From contig NZ_CP078145.1 in assembly GCF_019222765.1 (NCBI RefSeq), positions 4,216,001 to 4,280,000 of the forward strand: a DNA stretch of 64,000 nucleotides, read 5' to 3'. Below the pieces are notes generated by a model. It was not told the origin of the DNA. It saw only the letters and a program-made list of their open reading frames with translations, and did no database searches. The DNA comes from Nocardia iowensis. GTDB lineage: Bacteria > Actinomycetota > Actinomycetes > Mycobacteriales > Mycobacteriaceae. Shown here piece after piece: positions 38,624 through 47,716 of this stretch (its first letter is position 1; every line of letters begins with the position of its first letter). Made by a program: the position numbers and the translations under genes.

Positions 38624-40305
38624 CCGAGTTTCGCGGCCAGCGCCCGGCCCGCGGCGCGCCCGGAGAAGATGCATCCGCCCAGGAAGGTGCCCTCCAGCGC
38701 GTTGTATCCGTGCACACCACCGCCACCGAACCCGGCCACCTCGCCCGCGGCGTAGAGGCCGGGGAACTCGGTGCCGTCCTGGCGCATCACCTGTGAGTCG
38801 AGGTTGGTTTGCAAGCCGCCCAGCGTCTTTCGGGTGAGGATGTTCAGCCGGACCGCGATCAGCGGACCGGCCGCCGGGTCGAGGATGCGATGCGGCTTGG
38901 CGACCCGGCCCAATTTGTCGCCGAGGTAGTGGCGCGCGTTGGTGATCGCCATCAGCTGACCGTCCTTGGAGTACTTGTTCGTTATTTCCCGGTCCCTGGC
39001 CACGATTTGGTGTTCCAGCGCGTCGTAGTCCAGCTGCGGACCGCGTGCGATCTTGTTCATTCCGGCCACCAGATCGCGCAGATTGTCCGCGACCACGAAG
39101 TCGACGCCGTGCTTTTTGAACGCCTCCACCGGACCCGGCGCACCCTTGGCGACCCGGCTCTTCATGGTGAGTTTGAGGTCCTTGCCGGTGATGTCGGGGT
39201 TCTGCTCCGAACCCGATAGCGCGAACTCCTTCTCGATGATCGACTGGGTGAGGACGAACCAGGAGTAGTCGTAGCCGGTGGCCAGGATCTCCTTCATCGT
39301 GGAATTGGTGTCGAAGCCGGGGAAACACGGTGCGGGCAACCGCTTTCCGTTCGCGTCGAACCACAGCGACGACGGGCCCGGAATGATCCGGATGGCGTGG
39401 TCGGGCCAGATCGGATCCCAATTGTTGATGCCCTCGGTGTAGTGCCACATGCGGTCCCGGTTGACGATGGCGCCGCCCGCGGACTCGGTGATGCCGAGCA
39501 TCCGCCCGTCCACGTGCGCTGGCACGCCGGAAATCATCGTCTCCGGGCACTTGCCGAGCCGCTCGGTGGGCCAGTTGCGGCGGATCATCTCGTGGTTGTG
39601 CCCGATGCCGCCGGACGTGACGATCACCGCCTTCGCCCGGAACTCGAACTCGCTCACGACGTTTCGTGACGATGCCTTACCGCGCTCGAGATCGGTGTCC
39701 GCCAGAACGCTGCCGCGCACACCGACGACCGCACCGTCCTCGACGATCAGCTCGTCGACCCGGTGCCGGAAGCTGAAGTTGACCAACCCGCGCCGCTCGC
39801 CCTCCAGTACCGGTTCGGCGAACACCCGCACCACCTCGGGCCCGGTGCCCCAGGTGAGATGGAAGCGCGGCACCGAATTGCCGTGCCCGTCGGCGAAACC
39901 CCCGCCGCGCTCGGCCCAGCCGACCAGCGGTGTCACCCGCAGGCCGAGCTCGTGCAGATATTCGCGTTTCTCGGTCGCCGCGAACCGCACGTACGCCCGC
40001 GCCCACTGGCGCGCCCACAGATCCTCGTCGTCCCGGTCGAAACCGGCTGAGCCGAGCCAATCCTGCAGCGCGAGTTCGTAGGAGTCCTTGATGCCGAGGC
40101 GCCGCTGCTCGGGGGTGTCGACGAGGAACAGCCCGCCCAGCGACCAGAACGCTTGCCCGCCGAGGTTGTTGCGATTCTCCTGGTCCAGCACGTGCACCCG
40201 GCGGCCCGCCTTGACCAGTTCGTGGGTCGCGACCAAGCCGGCCAGTCCGGCGCCGACGACGATCACGTCTGCCTCTTGCGCGAATTCGGGACTGCTGTTG
40301 GACAT
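38614..40305 (-). CDS. FAD-binding dehydrogenase (KstD/fumarate-reductase-like)
   Basis: 563 aa. N-terminal FAD motif VIVVGAGLAGLVATHELVKA, then AFWSLGGLFLV, and the C-terminal AGEVAGFGGGGVHGYNALEG typical of the 'FAD-binding dehydrogenase' group related to 3-ketosteroid delta-1-dehydrogenase and mycobacterial Rv0785. ATG 40305 is chosen because AAGG stands at the right distance; ATG 40311, forming ATGA with the tetR stop, is possible. Co-transcribed behind its TetR regulator. Substrate unproven; a steroid-like or quinone substrate is possible. Confidence 0.86.
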   Translation of the reverse strand: MSNSSPEFAQEADVIVVGAGLAGLVATHELVKAGRRVHVLDQENRNNLGGQAFWSLGGLFLVDTPEQRRLGIKDSYELALQDWLGSAGFDRDDEDLWARQWARAYVRFAATEKREYLHELGLRVTPLVGWAERGGGFADGHGNSVPRFHLTWGTGPEVVRVFAEPVLEGERRGLVNFSFRHRVDELIVEDGAVVGVRGSVLADTDLERGKASSRNVVSEFEFRAKAVIVTSGGIGHNHEMIRRNWPTERLGKCPETMISGVPAHVDGRMLGITESAGGAIVNRDRMWHYTEGINNWDPIWPDHAIRIIPGPSSLWFDANGKRLPAPCFPGFDTNSTMKEILATGYDYSWFVLTQSIIEKEFALSGSEQNPDITGKDLKLTMKSRVAKGAPGPVEAFKKHGVDFVVADNLRDLVAGMNKIARGPQLDYDALEHQIVARDREITNKYSKDGQLMAITNARHYLGDKLGRVAKPHRILDPAAGPLIAVRLNILTRKTLGGLQTNLDSQVMRQDGTEFPGLYAAGEVAGFGGGGVHGYNALEGTFLGGCIFSGRAAGRALAAKLGQG

Positions 40306-40307
40306 AT

Positions 40308-40949
40308 TCATCCTTCGGTTTCGGTGCTGTAGGCCAGCACGACGTGGCAGAAGAGTTCGGTGCGCCTGCGGCGCACGACGCGGCTGCGCGGTTCCATCAG
40401 CACCTGCACACTGGTGCCGTCGTGCACCGCGACGAGTGCCTGGCCGAGTGCCTCGGGATCGGACACGGTGCGGCCGATCCGGGCCAAGCCCGCGACCACG
40501 GTCGGCATCAGGGCGGCGACAATCGCCTCTTCCCGCGCCGCCATCACCCGCCGCAACTCCGGATTGCGCAGCGCGTGCGTGGTGAATTCCGCGGTGATCC
40601 GATACCAGCCCTCGTCGACCGGTACCGCACGCTCCATCCGCTCGACGGCCGCGCGCACGTCGTCGGTGCCGCCGACCGGGATGTCGTCGAGGATGCGCTG
40701 AACTTCGGCGAGCATGGCGGCCGAGCGCTGCTCCCACATCGCCAGGAACAGCTCGTCGAGCGAGCCGAAATTGGAGTAGAAGGCGCCGCGGGTGAAACCC
40801 GCCCGCTCGCAGACCCGCTCTACCGTGGCCCGGCCGAAACCCTCCTCGGAGAATGCCTCGTAGGCGGCGGTGAGTAGGCGCTCCCTGGTTTCGGCGCGGC
40901 GGCGGGTGACCCGGGTCGCCGAGGTTCCCGCGTCGCTGGACGACACCAT
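40308..40949 (-). CDS. TetR-family regulator
   Basis: 213 aa. N-terminal TetR HTH (TRERLLTAAYEAFSEEGFGR, ATVERVCERAGFTRGAFYSNF) and a variable C-terminal ligand domain (TetR_C_39-like). A strong AGGAGGTG precedes ATG 40949. Directly followed by the flavoprotein gene (overlap or 2-bp gap), so it probably regulates its own operon through the sites at 40993-41023. Confidence 0.88.
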   Translation of the reverse strand: MVSSSDAGTSATRVTRRRAETRERLLTAAYEAFSEEGFGRATVERVCERAGFTRGAFYSNFGSLDELFLAMWEQRSAAMLAEVQRILDDIPVGGTDDVRAAVERMERAVPVDEGWYRITAEFTTHALRNPELRRVMAAREEAIVAALMPTVVAGLARIGRTVSDPEALGQALVAVHDGTSVQVLMEPRSRVVRRRRTELFCHVVLAYSTETEG

Positions 40950-40992
40950 CGGGCACCTCCTCGGACGGGACCGGTAGCCACCGGTCAAATGG

Positions 40993-41023
40993 ATACAGAA
41001 ACGTATTCAATACACAAATGTAT
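40993..41023. promoter_or_regulatory. Two TetR operator candidates
   Basis: ATAC-N6-GTAT occurs at 40993-41006 and 41010-41023, 17 bp apart, in the gap between tetR and the divergent alcohol dehydrogenase. The palindromic half-sites and AT-rich centres are typical of TetR operators. Confidence 0.6.
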
Positions 41024-41115
41024 CAGATGCAGAGCTGTGACGTGGCGAAACCGGGCAGGTAGGGTCGAACGCAGCTCGAAACGACCGTGCATCCTGACGA
41101 CAAGGGGAGATCGGT

Positions 41116-42171
41116 ATGACTGAGGTTGCTCGGGCGGCATCGATGACCGGCTGGCGCGTGCGACGCCCGGGACCGATCGATGCGGCGCCGTTGGATCGAG
41201 TGCACGAGCCGGTGCCGGAACCCGCCGCCGACGAATTGCTTGTGCGCGTGCTCGCGTGCGGAGTGTGCCGGACCGACCTGCATGTGGCGGAGGGGGATCT
41301 GCCGGTGCATCGCGTCGGTGTGGTGCCGGGGCACGAGGTCGTCGGTGAGGTCGTGGCAGTCGGCCCAGGGGTCGGCGCGACGGGGGAGGACTCCCGGATC
41401 GTGGAGAGCTTCGCGATCGGCGACCGCGTCGGCATCGCCTGGTTGCGGCACACCTGCGGTGCCTGCAAGTTCTGCCTGCGCGGCGCCGAGAACCTGTGTC
41501 CCCGTTCGGCTTACACCGGTTGGGACACCGACGGCGGGTACGCCGAATTCACCACTGTGCCAGCCGCTTACGCGCTTCGGCTGCCGGAAGGCTACGCCGA
41601 CGCCGAAACGGCCCCGCTGCTGTGCGCTGGCATCATCGGCTACCGAGCGTTGCAACGAGCCGATCTACCCCCTGGTGGCCGCCTCGGTATCTACGGCTTC
41701 GGCGGCAGTGCGCACATCGCCGCGCAGGTCGCCTTGGCCCGCGGCGCCGAGGTGCACGTGATGACCCGCGACCCGGCGGCGCGGGAGCTGGCGCGGGACC
41801 TGGGCGCCGCCTCGGTCCAGGGCGCTGCGGATCCGCCTCCGGTACAACTAGATTCGGCGATCCTGTTCGCGCCGGTCGGTAGTCTGGTGCCGCCCGCCCT
41901 CGAGGCGCTCGATCGCGGCGGCGTCCTCGCGATCGCGGGTATCCACCTCAGCGACATACCGGCGCTGAATTATCAGCGGCAGCTGTTCCAGGAGCGGGAA
42001 ATTCGCTCGGTCACCGCCAACACCCGTGCGGATGCCCACGAATTTCTCACGCTCGCAGGCGAACATCGCATAGAAGTGACCACCCATGGGTATCCCTTGG
42101 GGATGGCAAACCAGGCCCTCGCCGACCTCGCGCACGGACGTTTTACCGGCGCAGCGGTTCTCGTTCCCTAG
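41116..42171 (+). CDS. adhA: Zinc-dependent alcohol dehydrogenase (AdhA type)
   Basis: 351 aa medium-chain dehydrogenase of the zinc-binding subgroup that includes mycobacterial AdhA (Rv1862). Catalytic zinc ligands are seen in [10 protein letters not shown] and GHEVVGEV; the structural-zinc cysteines lie in [16 protein letters not shown]; the Rossmann motif is [14 protein letters not shown]. It oxidises alcohols to aldehydes with NAD(P)+. GGGGAGA stands 7 nt before the ATG. It is divergent from tetR and may share its operators. A strong terminator follows. Confidence 0.9.
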   Translation: MTEVARAASMTGWRVRRPGPIDAAPLDRVHEPVPEPAADELLVRVLACGVCRTDLHVAEGDLPVHRVGVVPGHEVVGEVVAVGPGVGATGEDSRIVESFAIGDRVGIAWLRHTCGACKFCLRGAENLCPRSAYTGWDTDGGYAEFTTVPAAYALRLPEGYADAETAPLLCAGIIGYRALQRADLPPGGRLGIYGFGGSAHIAAQVALARGAEVHVMTRDPAARELARDLGAASVQGAADPPPVQLDSAILFAPVGSLVPPALEALDRGGVLAIAGIHLSDIPALNYQRQLFQEREIRSVTANTRADAHEFLTLAGEHRIEVTTHGYPLGMANQALADLAHGRFTGAAVLVP

Positions 42172-42266
42172 AAAAGGGGCCCCAGGACACGATTCGGTGC
42201 TGAGTACGCATCGTTCGGGTCCAGTTGCTTGACGGCCAGCTCCGCCGTTCTTACCTTCGCAGATAT

Positions 42267-42305
42267 AGCCGAGTGGCACTTGTCGCTGACAAGTGTCACT
42301 CGGCT
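42267..42305 (+). terminator. 18-bp hairpin after adhA / cutinase leader
   Basis: AGCCGAGTGGCACTTGTC (42267-42284) pairs with GACAAGTGTCACTCGGCT (42288-42305) with a single G-U pair and a 3-nt loop, followed by TCTCAC. It probably terminates adhA, but it lies only 29 bp before the cutinase start and could also act in the cutinase leader. Confidence 0.8.
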
Positions 42306-42334
42306 TCTCACAACGGCGTGAGCGGGTGATCACG

Positions 42335-42991
42335 ATGGCAAACCGGAAGGTAATTCATTTCGAAAAGTGGCGGGTGGTGCAGGCATTCATTGTGCTACTG
42401 CTCGTCGCGGGATTCGGAACGACGACAGGATCGAGTGCATGGGCGTCGCCTTGCACGGCGGTCGAGGTGGTGGTCGCAAGAGGCACCAATGAACCCGGGT
42501 ATCTGGGTTCGGTGGTCGGCGACCCACTGTATGACACGCTACTGCAAGCGCTTCCGGTGAGCTCCAGCTCCTATCGCGTCAATTATCCTGCGGATCTGCT
42601 CGATCCGACATCGATCAGCCGCGGTACCCAGGACATGACCGCGCACGTGATGTGGCAGGCCTCGATGTGCCCGGACCAGCGATTCATCCTGGTCGGCTAC
42701 TCGCAGGGCGCGATCGTCACGCACGGTGTGCTCGGCACCGGCATCGTCACGGCGCTCGGCGGCATGCACGTCCTGCCGTTCGAGCTCGAATCGAAGGTGG
42801 CGGCGGTGCTGCTGTTCGGCGATCCGGTCCGGCTGATCGGCTGGAATGTGCCAGGTCACTACGCGTGGCGCACCGCGAACTACTGCACCGGCGGTGATCC
42901 GGTCTGCGGTGCCGGCATCGATTTCGGGCAGCACGGCAACTACGGCTGGGCCATGTGGCCTGCCGCCGAGTTCGCCGCAGCGCGGGTCTGA
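42335..42991 (+). CDS. Secreted cutinase-family esterase
   Basis: 218 aa. Signal peptide (positive start, hydrophobic core, cleavage after SSAWAS near residue 40). Cutinase alpha/beta-hydrolase with VVVARGTNEPGYLG, nucleophile Ser123 in VGYSQGA, FGDPVR and the catalytic His region DFGQHGNYG; paired cysteines flank the active site. It hydrolyses cutin-like polyesters, triacylglycerols or mycolyl esters as other nocardial and mycobacterial cutinases (CFP21 type) do. ATG 42335 is chosen; GTG 42326 is in frame. Confidence 0.9.
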   Translation: MANRKVIHFEKWRVVQAFIVLLLVAGFGTTTGSSAWASPCTAVEVVVARGTNEPGYLGSVVGDPLYDTLLQALPVSSSSYRVNYPADLLDPTSISRGTQDMTAHVMWQASMCPDQRFILVGYSQGAIVTHGVLGTGIVTALGGMHVLPFELESKVAAVLLFGDPVRLIGWNVPGHYAWRTANYCTGGDPVCGAGIDFGQHGNYGWAMWPAAEFAAARV

Positions 42992-43051
42992 GGCCCCAAC
43001 CGGGGAATCCGCGACGGGGGTCGACGTGAAGTCGGCTCCCGCCGTTGCCGG

Positions 43052-43085
43052 TTCGCCTCCGGCGGTCGGGACCGCCGGAGGCGAA
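43052..43085 (+). terminator. Cutinase gene terminator
   Basis: TTCGCCTCCGGCGGTC (43052-43067) and its exact complement (43070-43085) form a 16-bp inverted repeat with almost no loop, 60 bp after the cutinase stop. Confidence 0.8.
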
Positions 43086-43217
43086 TTGTTCGCTGTGCGC
43101 AGCAAATTCTCTGAAACGCCCGTGGTCCTTTTCGATTCGGAAACGCTGCGGCGAAATCCCGTGGAACGCGCGGAGATCGAGCGGGTGCGGCTCGACCGGG
43201 CGTGATAGACACAGCAA

Positions 43218-43436
43218 ATGTCCGATGATCCCGACATCGCACAAGCCAGGGTCTTTCTGGACTTGCTCGCCGTACACGCCCGCACACTCGCGCGCGCCAT
43301 CAATACCGCCGAAAGGACATTCCAAACACAGCGGCTGCGTGAACTACACGCCGAGCTGCACACGGTGCGTCACTGCATCGCGCGAATCCACTACCGCTAT
43401 CCCGATATCGCGCCACCGCGTCGGGCGCGAATCTGA
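43218..43436 (+). CDS. Small hypothetical protein
   Basis: 72 aa, helical and charged, low in hydrophobics (MSDDPDIAQARVFLDLLAVH ... TVRHCIARIHYRYPDIAPP). No family recognised. Codon third positions are GC-rich as in real genes here. The start has only a weak A-rich upstream. Ends 75 bp before the convergent acyl-CoA reductase gene. May not be expressed. Confidence 0.4.
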   Translation: MSDDPDIAQARVFLDLLAVHARTLARAINTAERTFQTQRLRELHAELHTVRHCIARIHYRYPDIAPPRRARI

Positions 43437-43511
43437 GTGATTCGACGCCCGATCGCTCACAATTTGCGAAATACTACGGGAAATCGGTGGCGGAGGGTCA
43501 TATTTCCGTGA

Positions 43512-45533
43512 CTACCACTGCAGACCTGGCACTACCCGGGCCACCCGCGCGGCGGGACCCGGCAGCGCCATCAACGGCATGAACACGGGTCCGAGCACCG
43601 TCAGCGGGCTGCGCCCCGCCTCACCGCCGGATTCCTTCGACGTCGCGTTCTTCTTCTTGCCCTGTGCCGCAGAGGATTCCCCGAAAAGGCGGAAGCCCTG
43701 ATGCAGGATCGTCCGCTTCACCGAGGGCATGAGTAGATCGACGGCCTGGGCGAAGGTGCCGACCGGGGTGTCGATGCGGTGCGGGCGATCCTCGAGCGCG
43801 CGGACCACGATGGCAGCCGCCTGGTCCGGGTCGGGCACGGGCAGCGAGCGGTAGAGGTCGGTCGGCGCGATCATCGGGGTGCGCACCAGCGGCATCCGCA
43901 CCGAGGTGAAAGTGATTCCCGCGTCTTGGTTTTCGACCGCGGCGATCTCGCTGAAATTGTCCAGCGCCGACTTGCTCGCGACATAGGCGGCGAACCGGGG
44001 CACCTTGGTCTGCACGGCGATCGAGGAGATATTGACGATGTGGCCGAAGCGCCGGGCCCGCATCGAGGGCAGCAGCGCCAGGATGAGCCGGACCGCACCG
44101 AAGTAGTTGACCGCCATCGTCCGCTCGAAATCGTGCATGCGGTCGGTGGAGTTCACCACCGAACGGCGAATCGACCGGCCCGCGTTGTTCACCAGGTAGT
44201 CGACGTGGCCGTGCTCGGTGAGGACGGTCTGCACCAGCGTCTCGACCGCGTCCGCGTCGGTGATGTCGCACGGATAGTCATACGCCACACCGCCTTCCGC
44301 ACGCACCGAATCCGCCGCGTCGGCCAGATCGTCCTTGCCGCGGGCCACCATCAGGACGATGGCGCCGCGCCGGGCGACCGCGTGCGCGGTGGCCAGGCCG
44401 ATGCCCGACGACGCGCCCGTGATGAGCACGATGCGGCCGTTGAGCGGTTCTCGCGAGACATCGGGGCGGTCGCGGTGCGGATCGAGGTTTTCCCGCCAGT
44501 ACTGCCAGAGCCGGTCGGCGTAGCTGTCGAACGACGGCACGGACAGTCCGGTGCCGCGTAACTGCGCGCGAGTCGAGTCGGAGATGAACTCCGCCGAGAA
44601 GGACGTGTGCGGTGCGACGGCCGGGGGAATGCCCAACTGCTCCAACAGGAAATCGCGCACCGCGGGAACGCCCGGCAGTTGGGCCAGCCCGTTCAGCGCG
44701 AACGCGCTACCCGGCACGACGCCGACTCCGGTGGGCGCCCCCGCGGCAGCGGCGAGTGCGCCGTACACCTCGCTGAACGGCTGCGGTTCGGGGTTGACCA
44801 GATGGAAGGTGCGTCCGTCCAGGCCAGGACGTCGCACCAGTGCGGCCATCGCGGCGGCCACGTAGTCGACCGGCACGATGTTGGTCGCGCCGAGGTCGGG
44901 CAGTGGCATCGGCAGTTCCGACGGCAGCGCGGCGAGCTTGGCGATGGCCGAGAAGAAGTAGTAGGGACCGTCGATCTTGTCCATCTCGCCGGTGCGGGAG
45001 TCGCCGACGATGATCGCGGGCCGGTACACCCGCCAGCGCACCCCACGCGATTCGCGGACCAGCTTTTCCGCGGCGAACTTGGTCCGGTGGTACGGCGAGG
45101 TCAGCCGCTGTCCGAGGTCGAAGTCCTCCTCGAAGAACTTGCCCTTGTGGTCGCCGGCCACCGCGACCGACGAAACGTGGTGCAGCACAGCGCCGATCGA
45201 GCGAGCCAGGGCGAGCACCGACCGGGTGCCCGCGACATTGGCCGCGTGCGCGGTGTCCTCGTCGGCGGTCATGTCGTAGACGGCGCCGAGATGGATCACG
45301 TGATCGGCGTTCGGCGCCTCGCGGGTGAGGCCGAGCCCGTCCGCGGTGAGATCGCCGACCAGCGAGAACACGCGCTCGCCGCCGTTCCATTTGGTGGCGA
45401 GGTCGGCGAACTTCTGCAACGACTCCTCGCGCACCAGCACATGAATGACCGCGTCGGGATCATTGTCCAGGAGCTCCTGAACGACCCGACGCCCCAAGAA
45501 CCCGGTACCGCCCGTCACGATGTAGGTAGCCAT
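43512..45533 (-). CDS. acrA1: Fatty acyl-CoA reductase (two NAD(P) domains)
   Basis: 673 aa. The N-terminal half is a thioester-reductase/extended-SDR domain (TYIVTGGTGFLGRRVVQEL, then YHRTKFAAEKL with YxxxK). The C-terminal half is a classical SDR (ITGASSGIGLATAHAVARRG, NNAGRS, YVASK). This order is that of bifunctional acyl-CoA reductases reducing fatty acyl-CoA via aldehyde to alcohol (Marinobacter Maqu_2220, mycobacterial AcrA1/Rv3391). The alcohols feed wax esters or ether lipids. A basic C-terminal tail suggests membrane association. AGGAGAGGG precedes ATG 45533. Alone in its transcript. Confidence 0.88.
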   Translation of the reverse strand: MATYIVTGGTGFLGRRVVQELLDNDPDAVIHVLVREESLQKFADLATKWNGGERVFSLVGDLTADGLGLTREAPNADHVIHLGAVYDMTADEDTAHAANVAGTRSVLALARSIGAVLHHVSSVAVAGDHKGKFFEEDFDLGQRLTSPYHRTKFAAEKLVRESRGVRWRVYRPAIIVGDSRTGEMDKIDGPYYFFSAIAKLAALPSELPMPLPDLGATNIVPVDYVAAAMAALVRRPGLDGRTFHLVNPEPQPFSEVYGALAAAAGAPTGVGVVPGSAFALNGLAQLPGVPAVRDFLLEQLGIPPAVAPHTSFSAEFISDSTRAQLRGTGLSVPSFDSYADRLWQYWRENLDPHRDRPDVSREPLNGRIVLITGASSGIGLATAHAVARRGAIVLMVARGKDDLADAADSVRAEGGVAYDYPCDITDADAVETLVQTVLTEHGHVDYLVNNAGRSIRRSVVNSTDRMHDFERTMAVNYFGAVRLILALLPSMRARRFGHIVNISSIAVQTKVPRFAAYVASKSALDNFSEIAAVENQDAGITFTSVRMPLVRTPMIAPTDLYRSLPVPDPDQAAAIVVRALEDRPHRIDTPVGTFAQAVDLLMPSVKRTILHQGFRLFGESSAAQGKKKNATSKESGGEAGRSPLTVLGPVFMPLMALPGPAARVARVVPGLQW

Positions 45534-45850
45534 CGCCCTCTCCTGCTGTTCATTCGAACCGTGTTGTCGCACAAGTCATCCGGCATGCAACGGTGAATGC
45601 GGAGATATCGGTTCGGCCGCGACACGCACAACCTGACGCGGTTAACAGCGGTCGGGCCGAAAGTAGGAACCCCTTCGTCCTGACTTATAGGAAACAGTAA
45701 TTGATCCTGATCAACCCCGGCAAGCGTTCCGGACCGGATCACGATGTGGGACTGATCACGCGTCGATGCAGGTCAAAGGGTAAGTGTTACAACAATTTCC
45801 AGGTATCCGTCTACTGGTCACTTGTCCAGTAGGTTGGAGCTATCGAAGGG
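45534..45850. other. Intergenic region upstream of acyl-CoA reductase
   Basis: 317 bp without a convincing gene. It is AT-richer than its surroundings, especially near 45680-45710 and 45780-45800, and presumably holds the acyl-CoA reductase promoter on the minus strand. It also contains the hairpin at 45811-45832. Confidence 0.6.
45811..45832 (-). terminator. Hairpin after the 5'-nucleotidase gene
   Basis: CTACTGG (45811-45817) and CCAGTAG (45826-45832) pair around an 8-nt loop, 18 bp beyond the nucleotidase stop codon on the minus strand. Weak by stem length. Confidence 0.45.
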
Positions 45851-47551
45851 CTATCGCTTCTCGACCCGGGCAGGCGGTACCTGGATGGGTGGCTTGTCGC
45901 GGAAGAACGCTTCGAAAGCGTCGAGATCGGTGGGGCCGGGGACATTGTCGGTGCCCTCGGTGAAGACGGTGAAGCCGTCGCCACCGGCGGCGAGGAAGCT
46001 GTTGGTGGTGATGCGGTAGGTGGCCGCCGGGTTGAGCGGCTGATCCGCGATCCGGACGCTGTCGGCAATCACCTTGGCGCCCTTGGGAGCCGACTCGGAA
46101 TAGGCGTAGGTGATCCCGGCGGGGGACAGGACGGCGGGCTTGCTGGTATTGGTCCACTGTTGTTCGAGTAGGCGCAGCAGCTGCTGGCCGGTGAGGGTGA
46201 CGGTGACGACCTGATTACCGAAGGGCTGGACCGTGAAGATGTCGCCGTAGGTGACCGGCCCGGCCTTCAGATCGGCTCGGACGCCGCCCGGGTTCATGAA
46301 GGCCGCCACCGCGGCGGCCGGGCCTGCGGTGGCCGACAACATCGAATCGGCGATGACATTGCCCAGCGGCGAGGTGCCCGACGAGTCCGGATCACGGGGC
46401 AGCGTAGCGGCGGCCGCACCGACCACCCTGGCCGCGCGCGGGCGGGCCTGCTCGGCGTAGAAGTCGACCAGCGCGGTGGTGGCGGCGTCGGGCGTCACGT
46501 CCCGGGTCACCACGCGGTTGACGGCCGACGCCTGCACGCCGCCTGGCGTGAACCGCAGTGTCAGATCGGTGATCAGCCTGCCGAAGGAAGCGGCCTGGGT
46601 GACCACCTTGCCGTCGATCGTGCACACATAGGACTGGTGGCTGTGCGCGGTGAACAGCGCTTTCACCGCCGGGTCGACGCCTTTGGCGAACCCGGCGACG
46701 TTCGGACTGATGTCGGCGCACCCGTTGTAGTCGACCGTGGCGTCTTTGTCCGTGTGCTGACTGCCGCCGTTGTGCATCAGCGCCACGACGGTCTCGGCAC
46801 CCGCCGCCTTCAGCTCCGGCACGTACCGATTGATCGCCGCGACCTCGTCGCCGAATTGGTAGCCCCGAATGCCCTCGGGGAAAACGAGATTCACCGTGTC
46901 GGGGGTCACCGTGCCGACGACGCCGATCTTGTGACCGCCGACCTCCAGCATGGTCCACGGTTTCAGGGCGGGTGGCAGCTTGCCCTCGGCGTCGGTGACG
47001 TTCGCGGCAAGGTAGGGAAACTTGGCCCCGGTGAACGGCTCGCCCGGCGAACACCCGTCCAGCGCGCAGCCGCCCTGCTGCAACCGCGCCAATTCGAGGA
47101 CACCGCGGTCGAATTCGTGATTGCCGACCGACGACGCGGCCATCCCGATGTTGTTCATGAACGTGATGGTCGGCTCATCCCGGAAGAGGCTGGAGACCAG
47201 TGGACTCGCCCCGATATCGTCACCCGCCGCGACCACCGCACTCGCCGGGTAGGCCGCCTTCAGCCGCGTCAGGTGCGTCGCCAGGTACGCGGCACCGCCC
47301 GCGTCGTAGCCCGCGACCTTCCCGGTCGAGCCGACCGGCGGCTGCAAATTGCCGTGAAGGTCGTTGAGCCCGAACAGATGTACCTCATCGGGCTGTGCTG
47401 CGGGCAGATCGTTGGTCGAGATCAGCGGGACAACACCCGGCGCGGTCGACGTCGGCCCGCTGCCCTTGTCGTCGGCGGTGCCGCATCCCGCGACCAGTGC
47501 GATGCTCATGACCCCGGCAACAACCATGGCAATGCGACGGCGCGCGTTCAT
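45851..47551 (-). CDS. Exported 5'-nucleotidase / UshA-like lipoprotein
   Basis: 566 aa. Lipoprotein signal with lipobox VAGC near residue 23. N-terminal calcineurin-like metallophosphatase domain with GLNDLHGNL, GNHEFDRG and HSHQSY metal motifs; C-terminal 5_nucleotid_C domain with NPGGVRADL and FGNQVVTV. It strips phosphate from extracellular nucleotides or related esters. The domains are of usual family length. Divergent from an exported EEP-family enzyme, suggesting joint nucleic-acid or phosphate scavenging. Confidence 0.92.
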   Translation of the reverse strand: MNARRRIAMVVAGVMSIALVAGCGTADDKGSGPTSTAPGVVPLISTNDLPAAQPDEVHLFGLNDLHGNLQPPVGSTGKVAGYDAGGAAYLATHLTRLKAAYPASAVVAAGDDIGASPLVSSLFRDEPTITFMNNIGMAASSVGNHEFDRGVLELARLQQGGCALDGCSPGEPFTGAKFPYLAANVTDAEGKLPPALKPWTMLEVGGHKIGVVGTVTPDTVNLVFPEGIRGYQFGDEVAAINRYVPELKAAGAETVVALMHNGGSQHTDKDATVDYNGCADISPNVAGFAKGVDPAVKALFTAHSHQSYVCTIDGKVVTQAASFGRLITDLTLRFTPGGVQASAVNRVVTRDVTPDAATTALVDFYAEQARPRAARVVGAAAATLPRDPDSSGTSPLGNVIADSMLSATAGPAAAVAAFMNPGGVRADLKAGPVTYGDIFTVQPFGNQVVTVTLTGQQLLRLLEQQWTNTSKPAVLSPAGITYAYSESAPKGAKVIADSVRIADQPLNPAATYRITTNSFLAAGGDGFTVFTEGTDNVPGPTDLDAFEAFFRDKPPIQVPPARVEKR

Positions 47552-47716
47552 GCTCAGACTGTCCCACGCGCGGCCCGGCGCTGCCACCGCACGCGCGCGG
47601 CGGGGTCGGTGTTCGCGCGGTGATCTCGTGCAGTTCACCGCGCATTCCGATCGGCTGGCTAGCCATTGAAGGCACAACCAGGTCCCGCTGTGCAGACGAT
47701 CGGAGTGATGGTCACC

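Noticed and set aside
43026..43205. 60-codon open frame after the cutinase gene
   Set aside because: It contains the perfect 16-bp inverted repeat at 43052-43085, best read as the cutinase terminator, and shows no family features.
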